Shown piece after piece: positions 53,101 through 64,000 of a stretch of DNA of 64,000 bases. The translations under genes were made by a program, and so were the position numbers. The stretch is from Branchiostoma belcheri. Its lineage: Eukaryota; Chordata; Leptocardii; Amphioxiformes; Branchiostomatidae. Position 1 is the first letter of the stretch. Each line of letters starts with the position of its first letter. The stretch lies in contig NW_017803910.1 in the NCBI RefSeq assembly GCF_001625305.1, forward strand, positions 1,928,484-1,992,483, written 5' to 3'. The notes under the pieces are model-generated. The model worked only from the letters and a program-made list of their open reading frames with translations, was not told the origin of the DNA and ran no database searches.

Positions 53101-56100
53101 AGTAGTGTACCTTCTTCTGTAAGCTGAGCTCAGAAGTTTTGACATCCAGGTAATAAGAAACACTGGAACTGTCTGTCAAGCAACTGGATAGATTTTGAAG
53201 ACGTTAGACGTTTGTTAGACGTTTTGTTACACGTTTTAAGTAGCATCCACACTGTCTTTATCCCACTAGTTATCAATTTTTTTTTTACTTCCCCGTTCCC
53301 GGAAAGGCGTTGACCTTCTGCAGGTCGCCACGCACGAGTTCGGGCACGCCCTTGGCCTTGGCCACACCCTGGTTCCGGGAACCATCATGTACCCAGCCTA
53401 CATTTACAAGGACAAGTACTGCATCCACCCGGACGACCTGCAGGGGATACAGGCTATGTATGGTGAGTTTTGGTAGCCTCTACCAGGCTTCAGAATCTAC
53501 ATGTAGTTAAAGACCTTACGAAAGAAAGTCGCTGTACTTTTTTTATGTTGTGTCAATAAAGTTCTTTTTAAGAAGTGGCTGGAAAGAGTAGAAATTGGTC
53601 AAATAGATATAACATGCCAGGGGAGTTAGTCCGCTAAAGGAGTACATTGCCTCTTCATAACGTATTCCGTCAGTGGACAAAGTCTCCTGTAGTCCTGGCT
53701 TGTCATCTGTCGTCTATTTGGCCCATTTCTACTCTTTCCAGCCGTTTTTGAAGCCTGGTAGAGGCTAGATATAGGTTTTGGTTCAGCGGTCATTCAGCAA
53801 CCCTTTTTCTAAACCACCAGGTCGAGATTTCGCTGCTTTTTTTGCAAGAAAATACGCATCACCTTACGTGCATTGTAGTGCATCTGGACCAAGCGGCTTG
53901 AGGTTCAGACCCTTTCAGTCATGTTTGACCAATGACTGAAGCCATGCGTGTTCAAAAGAAATTCATCATAGGAAGGGCGTTTGAACCAGTAGACATTTGG
54001 TGATTTTGTTAGCGTTAAGACATGCTTCAGTCTACAACACTGTTTAATAGAGTTTATTCATTTATCCAGGTTCCAGGAAAAGCAAGAACCCGCTGATACC
54101 AGTCTGCTCTCTGTTGCCGGAGAAATGCCATGATTCAAAGTACGATGCCGTGTTACAGTTCCGAGGGGACACATATTTTATCCAGGTACAGTTGGCTACT
54201 GTATTATTTTGGTAATTAGTATGTTAAGATTTAGTCTGTACCCTTTTTTTAATTATGTTCAATAGTTGTTGCCATACATGTACGATTATCGTGTAATAAT
54301 GTTCTTCGTCCATAGTGTAACTAACGGTACAACTTTATGGCCATGGGTCGCCCTATTTTTTTTTATTTGTTCCAACATGTAATCACCAGACGCGGTGACG
54401 ACACACTCAAGTTTTTTCAACTTATATTAATGCCGCCACCAACACAGGGGACAAATACATGACAGGACAATACTCATTTACACATGAGCTAAGTGAGGAA
54501 AGTCGTGTTAAGTGCCTTTCCCAAGGGCACAAGATCGGTGGCATGTCAGGACTCGAACCCGGGACTCTTAGTCCCGAGTCGCGCACTCTGCCGCTACGCC
54601 ACACGACCCCATTTTATATCGCCCTATTTTATAACACAGTACCTGTCAAATTGTATCGGATTCCATAATATCCATTAAGTCCGATTTACTTTGAAATCCA
54701 AATGTAGGGAGTGAAGTATTTCCGTAGACAGAGCCACCAGGTGCAAGGGCCGATCCTCCTCACCAAGATGTGGACTCACCTGCCGGACAAGATAGACGCC
54801 GGGTACGAGAGGAAGGACGGCTTCGTCTTCTTCTTCGGAGGTTCGTCACCAGTACTTTTTTTTATTCCAACATGTAATCACCAGACGTGGTGACGACACA
54901 CTCAAGTTTCTTCAATTTCTATTAATGCCGCCACCAACACAGGGGACAAATACATGACAGGACAATACTCATTTACACCTGAGCTAAGTGAGGAAAGCCG
55001 TGTTAAGTGCCTTTCCCAAGGGTACAAGATCGGTGGCATGTCAGGACTCGAACCCGGGACTCTAAGTTCCGAGTCGCGTACTCTGCCGCTACGCCATACG
55101 ACCCCACAGTATTTTATTTATTTATTTATTTATTTTATTCACAAAGTGCAATTTGTGAGCACTGGACAGAAAGCACGTAATGTGCTTACATTACAAAGAT
55201 ACAAACATAAATACAAGGTTGTATATCGAATTTGAGGTAAATTTGCATCAAATCTGATTCTCAACCACACCCCGAACACTGCTGACCCACTCCCAGACAC
55301 CAGCCAACCACCACCTAACCTCCCGTCTACAACCGAATTTATTTTAAAATTTTGTTTATTCAGGGTCCAAGTACTGGAAATACAATGGTCGCCAGCTGGA
55401 ACCGGGATACCCAAGGTACATCTCGACAGACTTCGGGTTGCCTAGCGACCTGGATGCGGCATTGCCATGGCAACCGACAGGGAAAACATATTTCTTCAAG
55501 GTAAGCGAGACACAGTGAAGAAAGGAAACTGAAGTGATGTGACCACGTGTCACGATCATGACACTAAGTAAAACATTTCTAAGAGGAACAGACAACCAAG
55601 AAGGGTGGGAAAAACTAGTTGCCAGATCATCTGCCGCAACGGTCGAATTATTAGACTGAGGGATAGATGAGATGAGATGAGAGAAGCAAGACAACAAATC
55701 AAAGACGCAAATATGTTCTATGCGGCAAGACAAGTTTACTTTAGTTAGCTTTCCACTCATTACTATGACACTCTGTCAGTGTCTGTACATACATGTCTGT
55801 CTGGTCCAATCTCTTTTCCTTTTTGTTTACTTAAACATTCATACATGTAGATAAACATAAACGTTCTGCCTCTTCACAGGGCGAAAGGTACTGGCGTTTC
55901 GACGAAGAGACGGGCCGGATAGACGACGGCTATCCCCGTCCCATCTCCGTCTGGAAGGGCGTGCCCAACCATGTGGACGCCGCAACGCAGTACATTGATG
56001 ATGGTAAAAATTGCATTACGATTAGAACGATTCACTATTGTATATCCAGAACCGCGCCTATCTAGTTCTATGCCTGGATGGGCTAGGGGTAGGATCAGGC

Positions 56101-56771
56101 ACGGTTCTGAATAGTCTCTATTGTTTCTAGAACCGTGCCTATCTAATTCTATGCCTGAAAGGGTTAGGGTTAATGGACTAGGGGTAGGATTAGGCCCGGT
56201 TCTGGATAGCCTACGCGTATTCTCCGCGGTTCTGGATACGCTTGGACTATCCAGAACCGTGCCTGGGCATGGCTCTTGATAAAGCACTGTTCTGGTCACT
56301 AAATATTCACAGTTTGTTTTGTCAACGAAGACACAATATTCACTGAAGACACCAAGGCTCTATTTAGGTTCATGTACTGAGAACATCCACAGCTTCTATT
56401 AAACATCTAGTATTACATGTGTTAAAACAGTAACATACAACATGCGTTGAAACAGAATAACTGCAATGCCGATTTTGCCCACCACAGATAGCGTCTATTT
56501 CTTCAAGGGGCGGCGTTACTACAAGTACAGCGAGAAAGCTCTCCTGGTGCTTCCTGGGTACCCAAAATACACCGCGGAATACTGGATGGACTGTCCGCCG
56601 CAGTCCCCGGATGAAGAGGACGATGACGACATCTACATCCCGCTCCAGCCCCAGCCCACACGCCTGTATTACCGGTCGGCTGGGCCCCACACTTTGCCGT
56701 CAATGACTCTCATGTCTTTTGCATTGTGTTTAACACTTTTCACAGCATCTACTAGTATATCTTCGAAATAA
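50181..56771 (+). CDS. Matrix metalloproteinase with hemopexin domain and GPI-like C-terminus
   Basis: Exons: 50181-50309, 51388-51596, 51941-52036, 52354-52545, 52915-53045, 53307-53462, 54070-54185, 54708-54840, 55364-55500, 55880-56003, 56488-56771. Phases match; 568 aa. Signal peptide 1-28. The propeptide has WLVKYGYV and a variant cysteine switch MPRCSVKDP (C114; usual PRCGVPD). Catalytic domain: FEGD-type loop replaced by HFDGDELWT, zinc motif [11 protein letters not shown] (262-272) and Met-turn IMYP (M280). Hemopexin domain C317-C510 has four blades ([48 protein letters not shown]). An acidic linker precedes a terminal hydrophobic stretch ([16 protein letters not shown]), as in GPI-anchored MT-MMPs. 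No RXKR furin site is seen between switch and catalytic domain. The family cleaves matrix and surface proteins. Confidence 0.92.
51107..51144. repeat. Perfect 18-bp-arm hairpin in metalloproteinase intron 1
   Basis: AATAGCAAAGAAATACTT, loop TT, exact reverse complement. Confidence 0.8.
52555..52740 (-). repeat. LINE/SINE 3'-end scrap in metalloproteinase intron 4
   Basis: TTTATTCATTTATTTGTC then CCGTACAGCCAGGGCTGCCC. The same layout (TTCA-type tail next to CATACAGCCTGGCCTTCAGA) occurs in each unit of the tandem array. Confidence 0.35.
53474..53767. mobile_element. MITE with TAGCCTCTACCAGGCTTC ends
   Basis: Inverted termini TAGCCTCTACCAGGCTTC / GAAGCCTGGTAGAGGCTA. Subterminal AGAGTAGAAATTGGTCAAAT is mirrored by GCCCATTTCTACTCTTTCCA. 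Starts 12 bp after the exon 6 end. Confidence 0.75.
54360..54618 (-). mobile_element. tRNA-derived SINE with 12-bp target duplication
   Basis: Read on the minus strand: tRNA-like head GTGGCGTAGCGGCAGAG (A box) and GGGTTCGAGTCC (B box), then GCCTTTCCCAAGGG-type body in reverse and an A-rich tail. TCGCCCTATTTT flanks it at 54348-54359 and 54619-54630. Metalloproteinase intron 7. Confidence 0.85.
54858..55107 (-). mobile_element. tRNA-derived SINE, second copy
   Basis: Same family, same orientation as 54360-54618 and highly similar. Short imperfect duplication CAGTA(C/T)TTT on both sides. Its tail begins about 18 bp after the exon 8 end. Confidence 0.85.
55111..55300 (-). repeat. (TTTA)n and adjacent non-LTR 3'-end scrap
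   Basis: TTTATTTATTTATTTATTT followed by CACAAAGTGCAATTTGTGAG and GCACGTAATGTGCTTACA. Looks like the A-rich tail and 3' end of a minus-strand element. Confidence 0.35.
56042..56275. repeat. Repeated AGAACCGTGCCT element in metalloproteinase intron 10
   Basis: AGAACCGTGCCTATCTA(A/G)TTC occurs twice and its inverse (GGCACGGTTCT, GCCCGGTTCTGG) alternates with GGGCTAGGGGTAGGAT-type blocks. The outer ends are inverted CCAGAACCG(C/T)GCC. Confidence 0.55.
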
Positions 56772-56835
56772 CAATAGGACAAAACCTGATATATATTAAT
56801 ATTATCATGAAAGTTCATCTGTGTTTTTAGTAATC

Positions 56836-57065
56836 ATAGTAAAATGTTGAACTTTATTCCAACACACAAATTATATAGAGATCAAATTTTCAGCGACCAC
56901 TGTCGCCTTCATCAGGATAATTAATGACCAATCACTTCAAAACGTAATCTCGCGAGAGTTACGTTTACAAACACGTGACCTTATTCACACGAAACTTTAC
57001 TGATACGTGACGTAAGCAAATTCAGTATAATTTGTGTGTTGGGATGAAGTTCAACGTTTTACTAT
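56836..57065. mobile_element. MITE with 39-bp termini, carrying TCTCGCGAGA
   Basis: ATAGTAAAATGTTGAACTTT versus reversed ATAGTAAAACGTTGAACTTC, 39 bp with about three mismatches. The interior holds the palindrome TCTCGCGAGA at 56948-56957 and a TACGTGACGTAAGC stretch. Confidence 0.75.
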
Positions 57066-57341
57066 ATTAATATTAGTATGAATCTATATTGCACATTCCT
57101 GCTCAGATGGGCTAAATGCACATGTGACCAGATGTGGTCTACAGGATATAAAACATGGAGTATTAATATTGAATGCAGAACCGCGCTACATTCTAAAGCT
57201 AAGTGCTAAAAGTCTATATATCATTACAACAATACTATATACTACTTACATGTACCATCTACTGATATACTAGTAGGTAATCATCACGTCATGTCTTGTA
57301 AACTTTGAAGATTTTTTTCGCATTTGTACATGTATGCAGGT

Positions 57342-57733
57342 TAGGCCACACCAAGTAAATTTTATGGATGACGTCCTTTGGAGACCCTAAATCTAATGCG
57401 AGAGGGCGAAAAAAAAACAAGAAGGGCCCTAAAAACAAGATGCCTAGATTAGAAATATACTAAGAGATGACAAATGTTAGGACACATATTGAATGAGGTG
57501 ACACAGTGTAACAAGCAAGAAGTCTTTTATTCATCATCAAAACAGCAATAAATCAGGTGGAACATCCTGTCCTGTGTCCCGTTACGGGTTTCACGTCAAT
57601 CTGACGATTTGCGGCACTGTCGTGACTCTTTGGTCATAGTTACAGGAAGCGGAATTTCTTTTTTTTTTTCAAGGAACAGGCCAAAATCAATGCGCGCGCG
57701 GACGTCATCCATAAAATTTACTTGGTGTGGCCT
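57342..57733. mobile_element. GGATGACGTCC-end MITE, 392 bp
   Basis: About 33-bp inverted termini (GGCCACACCAAGTAAATTTT, then ATGGATGACGTCC) with ATGCGCGCGCGG inside the right end, as at 48604-48984. Confidence 0.75.
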
Positions 57734-58263
57734 TATAAGATAGTGGTGATCAGAGTCTCTTATACCTACCTCGGTAGGGATCTGGATTATTCAACATTGA
57801 CGATCTAGATCTATTCACTGCACACAGTTCAAGATCAAATCGTGAATTAAATAATATAAGCACTGTCATGGTAAGGGAATACATGAGAACTAGGCTTAGC
57901 ACAGACATACGGACTTATACAACATATAACTGTTACATATGCATACAACTGCATGCACATGATGCTATTAGTACCGTTTTAACATTCTCTGTCACTTGTA
58001 AAGTCATGCTATATTTTCACATGAAGCCGAAGCCAACATGGGATGTAACATATAGAGGATGCAAGACTATTTCATAATACAGAATGCATCTTCCATTTCA
58101 TTTGTTTACGACTCCTTATGGTTTTGAATTAGATGCTTGAGATTAAGGTAATTAGTTTGGTGGACCCAAAACATGTCAGTTCATTCTTCTGTAACTAGTC
58201 ACAGTAATAGGAAAACGTGTATGTTTGCATCAAAGTTGGTGCATCCGTATACAACAATCAGCC

Positions 58264-58780
58264 ACGTACAGAACAGGCCATGAACTATCATTATATAGTA
58301 ACATGGATCACTACGTTTTACAAGCTTGTACTGATCTCTTGTGTTTTGAATTCCCTGTCTACTATTAACAGTTACTGTCTCCGGTGGTCCCAAAGAACCC
58401 AAAAGGCCATAATCTGCTAACCCTCTAAACTCCATTAGTGGACGTATATTGAGATTGATTTTTTCAGACTCTAGAACTCAGCATACTGTTACCTAATATA
58501 TATTTCATTCTTTTACTTTGCTTTGACAAGAAATTAAAAGAATTGTCTCATTATAACTATATGTTGCATGCAAAATGGCGCAGGTTAAGTTGATAAAATG
58601 CTTGTTCAGACTCATTGATCATTGCAATATGACTGGGATGTGAGAGATTGTAAATTTGAATTACTGAGTTTTGTAGCCATTTCGTCTTCCAGTTGGGAAA
58701 CTTTAATCGGATTTGGTAAAGCCTACAAATCACCACCTGCTAATCTTCCGTTTATTGAGTTTATCACAGACATGTAGGAT
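58264..58780 (+). repeat. ~515-bp direct repeat flanking the GPCR, copy 1
   Basis: CAGAACAGGCCATGAACTAT through TTTATTGAGTTTATCACAGA, similar along its length to 62690-63199. Function unknown. Confidence 0.75.
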
Positions 58781-59137
58781 TTGTAAATATTGTTCCTCAA
58801 AATGTAGAACTAGTGGAAGAATCATCTCTAATTGTTCATTTTATATCAGAACCCAATTCTTTAACACGGTGACCGTGTCCAAAATGCACCGTGACTGGCA
58901 CTATTCCCCAGAAACAATTTTATTACTAAAATCAAAGAATCCTCATATCATAGACGATGTGGGTAATTTCGTCTCCCACTGTCTCAAAAGAAGACGTCAA
59001 ACCCGACAAAACTAGTGCCACGTATGTTGTAGAATGTGTATAACTTTGCACATAGTCTCATATCATTGTATTCTCTCCTTCAAACACGTTGTTTGTATTT
59101 GCACTTAGCCTTCGGGCATGTAGCTGCAATTAACTTT

Positions 59138-60576
59138 CTATATTCCCTCCCCTCTGTTGTCTAGTACTGTCCCAGTGTTTCGTCCTGGCGAGGAGCTGGA
59201 TTCTGTCTCCGTCGTCTTCCCGCGAGCTGGCGTTGCTCCCTGGCGATTTTTCGAGACGAATGTCCGTTGAGTTAATCGCGTGGTTGTTGTACCCGACTGG
59301 TACCTCGAGCCCCTCCCTTTGTCGGCCCCACGGCCGCAGCAGAGGGCCTTCTTCATGTAGACGCGGAACTTGTCTCCCAGGAGAGCGTACAGAAAGGGGT
59401 TGATCATGGAGTTGATGGAGGATAACATGCCCACGAACAGCTCCAGTGGATCTTCTAAAAAATGATCATTTAACCAAGGAGGTTAGAAAGGGGGAGAGGG
59501 GGGGAGAGAGAGAGAGAGAGAGACTCCCACGAAAATCTCCAATTTGATCATGTTGACCTGAAGACAATAGAGTCGTTTTGAATATCACAGGGAAGGCAGT
59601 TGGTTGTCATTCACTTTACACGAAATTATATATAAAGATTATAAGGACCAAGCTTACCATAAGGAAGGCTGTACAGCTCGAAGTAATATTTGACCAGATA
59701 CACGATGTGAATCGGCATCCAGGAGACGATGAACACGGCCACTACAACTGTCACCATCCTCGTGACGCGGTTTCGGGACTTCTCTGTCGTCTTGGACGAA
59801 CTAGCCGGGACGACATCGCTGTGGCGCAGTTTGTAGTACAACCTGGCGTAAACTGGCACCAGGATGGCCAGGGGCAAGATGCACCACGTTACGAACCGAT
59901 AGACCAAGATTCCTTTCAAGTAATCGTCATACTTTACATTTATAATACTTGACGGATCTGAAGAACAGCGTTTAAATTGGTTCTCATTAGTTTTGACCTT
60001 TGAAAAGGCGATGATGTGGATTGTGAATATGAGGGAAACCAGCCAAAGACCTGCGCTGATGAGCCACGTTCGCTTCTTGGAGCTCTGCTGATGGTGTTTG
60101 ATCGGGTTAGCTACAGCCTGGTAACGCTCTATGCTCATAGCTATCATGAACAGAATACTAGCATTACCACAGATGCCGTATAACGCCCGAGTTATAGCAC
60201 ACACTGCCTGTCCAAATATCCAACCACTTTTTGGTAAAAAAAATTGAGCGTTCCAGATAGGGACAAACTCGCAACAGTACAGGAGGTCGGCAACAGCAAT
60301 GTTCAAAACAAACACGTTGGGGACAGTTCTCATCTCGCGATATCTCGCGATAACAAAGATGACCAGGGAATTTGCTAGAGTTCCGATGGCAGCGAGAACG
60401 AGCTCTACAAAGACTGGAATCGTCACAGCGGTCACGCCGTTGTCAACAATGGTGCTGTTTTCAGTTGAAGACGTCTCCGTCGTGAAGTTGCTTGAGTTGG
60501 TAGAAGACACGAGTGTCCAGTTTGCCAGGAAGTCTTCACTTGGGTCCAAAGAGACATTACCGCCGTTTGCTGACAT
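59138..60576 (-). CDS. Class A (rhodopsin-like) GPCR, probable neuropeptide receptor
   Basis: Coding exons 60576-59658 and 59454-59138, 411 aa. Start taken just inside an AG acceptor (GTTTTCGTAG) at 60581, which implies a spliced 5' UTR; an upstream in-frame ATG at 60621 would lie in that intron. The N-terminus has five N-glycosylation sequons (NVS, NWT, NSS, NFT, NST). TM1 has GTLANSLVIF, TM2 LNIAVADLLY and TM3 C126. ERY occurs at 150-152 (AMSIERYQAV), the ECL2 Cys at C204, TM6 VSWMPIHIVY and TM7 NPFLY (325-329), followed by palmitoyl-type CC and a Ser/Thr-rich tail. An intron before TM7 splits the gene. Peptide ligand is inferred from resemblance to the somatostatin/galanin-type group; the ligand cannot be named. 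Confidence 0.9.
59504..59521 (+). repeat. (GA)n microsatellite
   Basis: Nine GA units in the GPCR intron, about 50 bp upstream of exon 2. Confidence 0.8.
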
Positions 60577-61534
60577 TGTTCTACGAAAACAACAGATTCG
60601 AATAAGACATTTCCTGCCCATTTTGACTGAACACTCCTACTGCGCTGCGAGAACCATTTTGCATCTTAGCTCAATTCAAAGATATACATAGTATCGGTCT
60701 TCCTGATGTTTGTATAAAAAAGGGTGATCCGGTTGTCCTTCTATATCAAACTGGTGTAGTTGCATGTATAAATACTTCTGTATGAGTAGATAATGAAATT
60801 CATGATTGTATAAATATATATTAACCCTTTCATCATAAGCTATATTTGTATGGAAAACGTAGATAAAAATTGTTTAATAATTCTCTCCGTTCTCGCAAAA
60901 CATAAGACGCAAATGCCAACTGGAGATGGAACTAATATGAGAAAAACGGAAAATAAATCTGACCCAAATCATCGATTTTAGTAATACCCTGACACGGATA
61001 TTTCATTTCTCATGAATAGATTATGACATCGTCAAGCAAAATTGATCTTTTGAGAGATATTATGACATGTTTATCTTATTAGCTAATATACCCATTAGTC
61101 AATCAAATTATGTTGTGTACCTTTTACTCTCTTAATGGAATTATAGTCACTGGGCATATCGTACACTACAAGAAAATCGCACGTTATGTTCGAAATTCCA
61201 TCGCAAAGCAGTCAACAAAATACTTTGTGATAGAAATTATAAGTTACATTGTAAAACCATACAGTAACCATAGAGGGAATCCTGAAAATCAGCATGTTGT
61301 TTGCCTTATTTAGAAAGAACGATACGACCCAACCTTTCCTAATCTTCAGCCGTTAAATTCTTTGTGAAAACAAAGTGTACCAAAAAATTAAGAAATCAAA
61401 CGTCTGCAAATTGAAAAAATAATTTCTTTCTTTCTTAGCTGAGAGAGCACGTTTGCTGAGAGGGAAATAGTAATACAGACGCTAGCACGATACAATAATA
61501 TCAGTACAACACAATAGATAAGAAAAAACCTTAC

Positions 61535-61650
61535 CTGTTTTGGTTGCGCGCTAGCTCTTTACTGTTCTGCACTGTCGGCTCGAGGGAAGTCTAGAGAAGC
61601 ACACGTACGTCTCTGGTTGCCGCTCTTATCTTCCGCGATGTTAATTGTCC
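61535..61650 (-). other. Probable noncoding first exon of the GPCR gene
   Basis: Minus-strand donor AACAG|GTAAGG at 61535/61534 pairs with the acceptor at 60581. A TATA-like CATATAAGG lies about 30 bp beyond the assumed start. The 5' limit is approximate. Confidence 0.5.
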
Positions 61651-61673
61651 CGTGTAGATTCGCCGTGTTCTGT

Positions 61674-61683
61674 CCTTATATGG
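61674..61683. promoter_or_regulatory. CArG-type/TATA element upstream of the GPCR
   Basis: CCATATAAGG on the minus strand fits CC(A/T)6GG, the SRF consensus, and can equally serve as a TATA box. Confidence 0.45.
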
Positions 61684-61689
61684 AGACTC

Positions 61690-62685
61690 CTTTTCCCTCT
61701 CGCAAAGCCCTCCCAAGACCATCGTCATACGTCTACGTCATCTGTGTCATGGGGCGTGACGTGTGATACTTTATTGACACCCACCAACTACTTTGTCACA
61801 CTGTAATGAATTTGATTCTGACGCATCTGTTGCATTGCCATCGCAAGAAATGTTGTGAGAGAAAGGCTTATATCAAGCATATGTCAATGTTGAAAATTCA
61901 TGCTTTTAGGGTTCTGGTATCCCTTTAAAGTATTTTTCTTTCACATAAAGTCCAATCAGTTTCCTTTTAATCCGATCATGGGTTGTACACCTACTCATCA
62001 TACCGTCCCTGTGCGTCTCTAACAGGAAATGGGTCTCATGGGGCTCTGGAGTTGTGTACATCAAGATAATGGAAGCACCTACGTGCCTACTTGAGCGCAA
62101 CACGGTTCACTCCAGTGTTTTGTTATCGACTGAATTGGCCTCAAGAGACATCCTTAAGTTTGGAAGCGTTAACCTCTTCGAGGATCTTAAAGAACATGGA
62201 ATTCTTTGTGCTTTGAGCAAACCAGACACCCTTAAGTTCGAGACATTATAACCTCTTTGAGGCTCTTAAAGAGCGTGATATTCTTAAGATCGAAACATTA
62301 ACCTCTTTGAGGATCTTAAAGAACATGGGATTCTTTAGTGCTTTAAGTAAACTAGGATGTCCTCACGTAAAACGGTCATGAGAGGCGGTTGGGGACATTT
62401 TAGAATAGGTCGGGATCCATTAAAGCTTTCAACCACCCCTCCTCTGAGACCTTGAAATGAATTAGCTCCTAGATGTTGACATAGATCAAACGAAATCCCT
62501 CTCCTCATGCTCAGTAAAATGGATGACTTTGTGATCATGAGCTCGCATCATACGCTAGGTATTATTACCCACTGCGCCAAAATTAATAATGGGAACTATC
62601 TGCGTATATTCATGATATAAGTTGTTGATTTTTCGTTAATCGAAACAGCCCGGTCGGGCCCCGGTTTGGAAATGTGACCTCGGCA
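61690..62685. other. Intergenic DNA with a degenerate tandem repeat
   Basis: 62158-62345 holds about three copies of a 60-75-bp unit (TTAACCTCTTTGAGGATCTT, AAAGAACATGG, ATTCTTTGTGCTTTGAG). Otherwise nothing recognised. Confidence 0.5.
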
Positions 62686-62689
62686 TTAA

Positions 62690-63199
62690 ACAGAACAGGC
62701 CATGAACTACCATTATATAGTAACATGGATCGTAATGTTTCCAAGCTTGCACTGATCTCTTGTGCTTTGAGTTCCCTGTCTACTATCAAAAGTTACTGTC
62801 TCCGGCGGTCCCAAAGAACCCAAAAGGCCATAATCTGCTTACCCTCTAAACTCCATTAGTGGACGTATATTGAAATAGATGTTTTCAGAGTCTAGAACTC
62901 ACCATACTGTTACCTATATATGCCATTTTTTTTACTTTGCTTTGACAAGCAATTAATATACTAATCCCATCATAACTATATGTTGCATGCAAAATGGCGC
63001 AGGTTAAGTTGATAAAATGCTTGTTCAGACATATTGACCATTGCAATATCGTTAGGATGTGAGATATTGTAAACTTGAATTACTGGGTTTTGTAGCCATT
63101 TCGTCCTCCAGTTGGGAAACTTTAATCGGATTTGGTAAAGCCTACAAATTACCACCTGCTAATCTTCCGTTTATTGAGCTTATCACAGACACGTAGGGG
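62690..63199 (+). repeat. ~515-bp direct repeat flanking the GPCR, copy 2
   Basis: Partner of 58264-58780, diverged by scattered substitutions and small indels. Confidence 0.75.

Positions 63200-64000
<801 letters not shown>

Noticed and set aside
54541-54612. Possible tRNA gene (A and B boxes present)
   Set aside because: No cloverleaf acceptor stem; repeated with an A-rich tail and target duplication, so it is a SINE head.
54422-55235. Two similar frames ([21 protein letters not shown])
   Set aside because: Antisense reading of the two SINE copies.
58713-59015. Open frame of 100 codons beside the GPCR
   Set aside because: Starts inside the 515-bp repeat, no domain signature, no splice context; likely in or near the GPCR 3' UTR.

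Overview
The window is animal nuclear DNA: intron-rich genes with GT-AG splicing, dense foldback transposons, SINEs and LINEs, microsatellites, a scaffold gap and no operons. Gene content (lancelet-like domain architectures and single orthologues of vertebrate families) together with the repeat style suggests a cephalochordate such as Branchiostoma. That assignment is inference; no database was consulted. All gene models were built by hand from reading frames, splice consensus and exon phase.

Layout. 88-9062 (-): a single-pass membrane receptor with signal peptide, EMI-like segment, EGF repeats, Ser/Thr-rich stalk and an acidic signalling tail (MEGF/PEAR/SREC type). 10561-12797 (+): a ZIP1/2/3-like zinc transporter (321 aa, four exons, two GC-AG introns). 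13075-14435: an old LINE scrap and a young 5'-truncated RTE-like LINE. 14702-21445 (+): the KLHL18 orthologue (570 aa, 11 exons, all phases close). 22195-23927: a broken CR1-like LINE. 23664-28377: a 1.27-kb direct duplication around a 20-N gap, with two orphan first-exon candidates. 29447-36790: an array of about 2.27-kb tandem units. 41522-46258 (-): a lifeguard/TMBIM (Bax-inhibitor-1 family) membrane protein, 356 aa, with a noncoding first exon near 48.4 kb. 50181-56771 (+): a matrix metalloproteinase of 568 aa with a hydrophobic GPI-like C-terminus. 59138-60576 (-): a class A peptide-type GPCR of 411 aa with a noncoding first exon near 61.6 kb. The last 2.3 kb hold repeats and a long CA microsatellite.

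The genes do not form an obvious pathway. They are separate housekeeping or signalling genes: zinc uptake, Cul3 adaptor, anti-apoptotic membrane protein, pericellular protease, engulfment-type receptor and GPCR. The receptor and the ZIP gene are head to head.

The most unusual content is in the mobile DNA. There is a FoldBack-like element with 245-bp tandemly repeated arms and a 6-bp target duplication, and several MITE families with readable ends. A striking number of insertions lie within about 25 bp of splice sites. No retrovirus, LTR element or Polinton was recognised. I found no convincing new multi-gene system.
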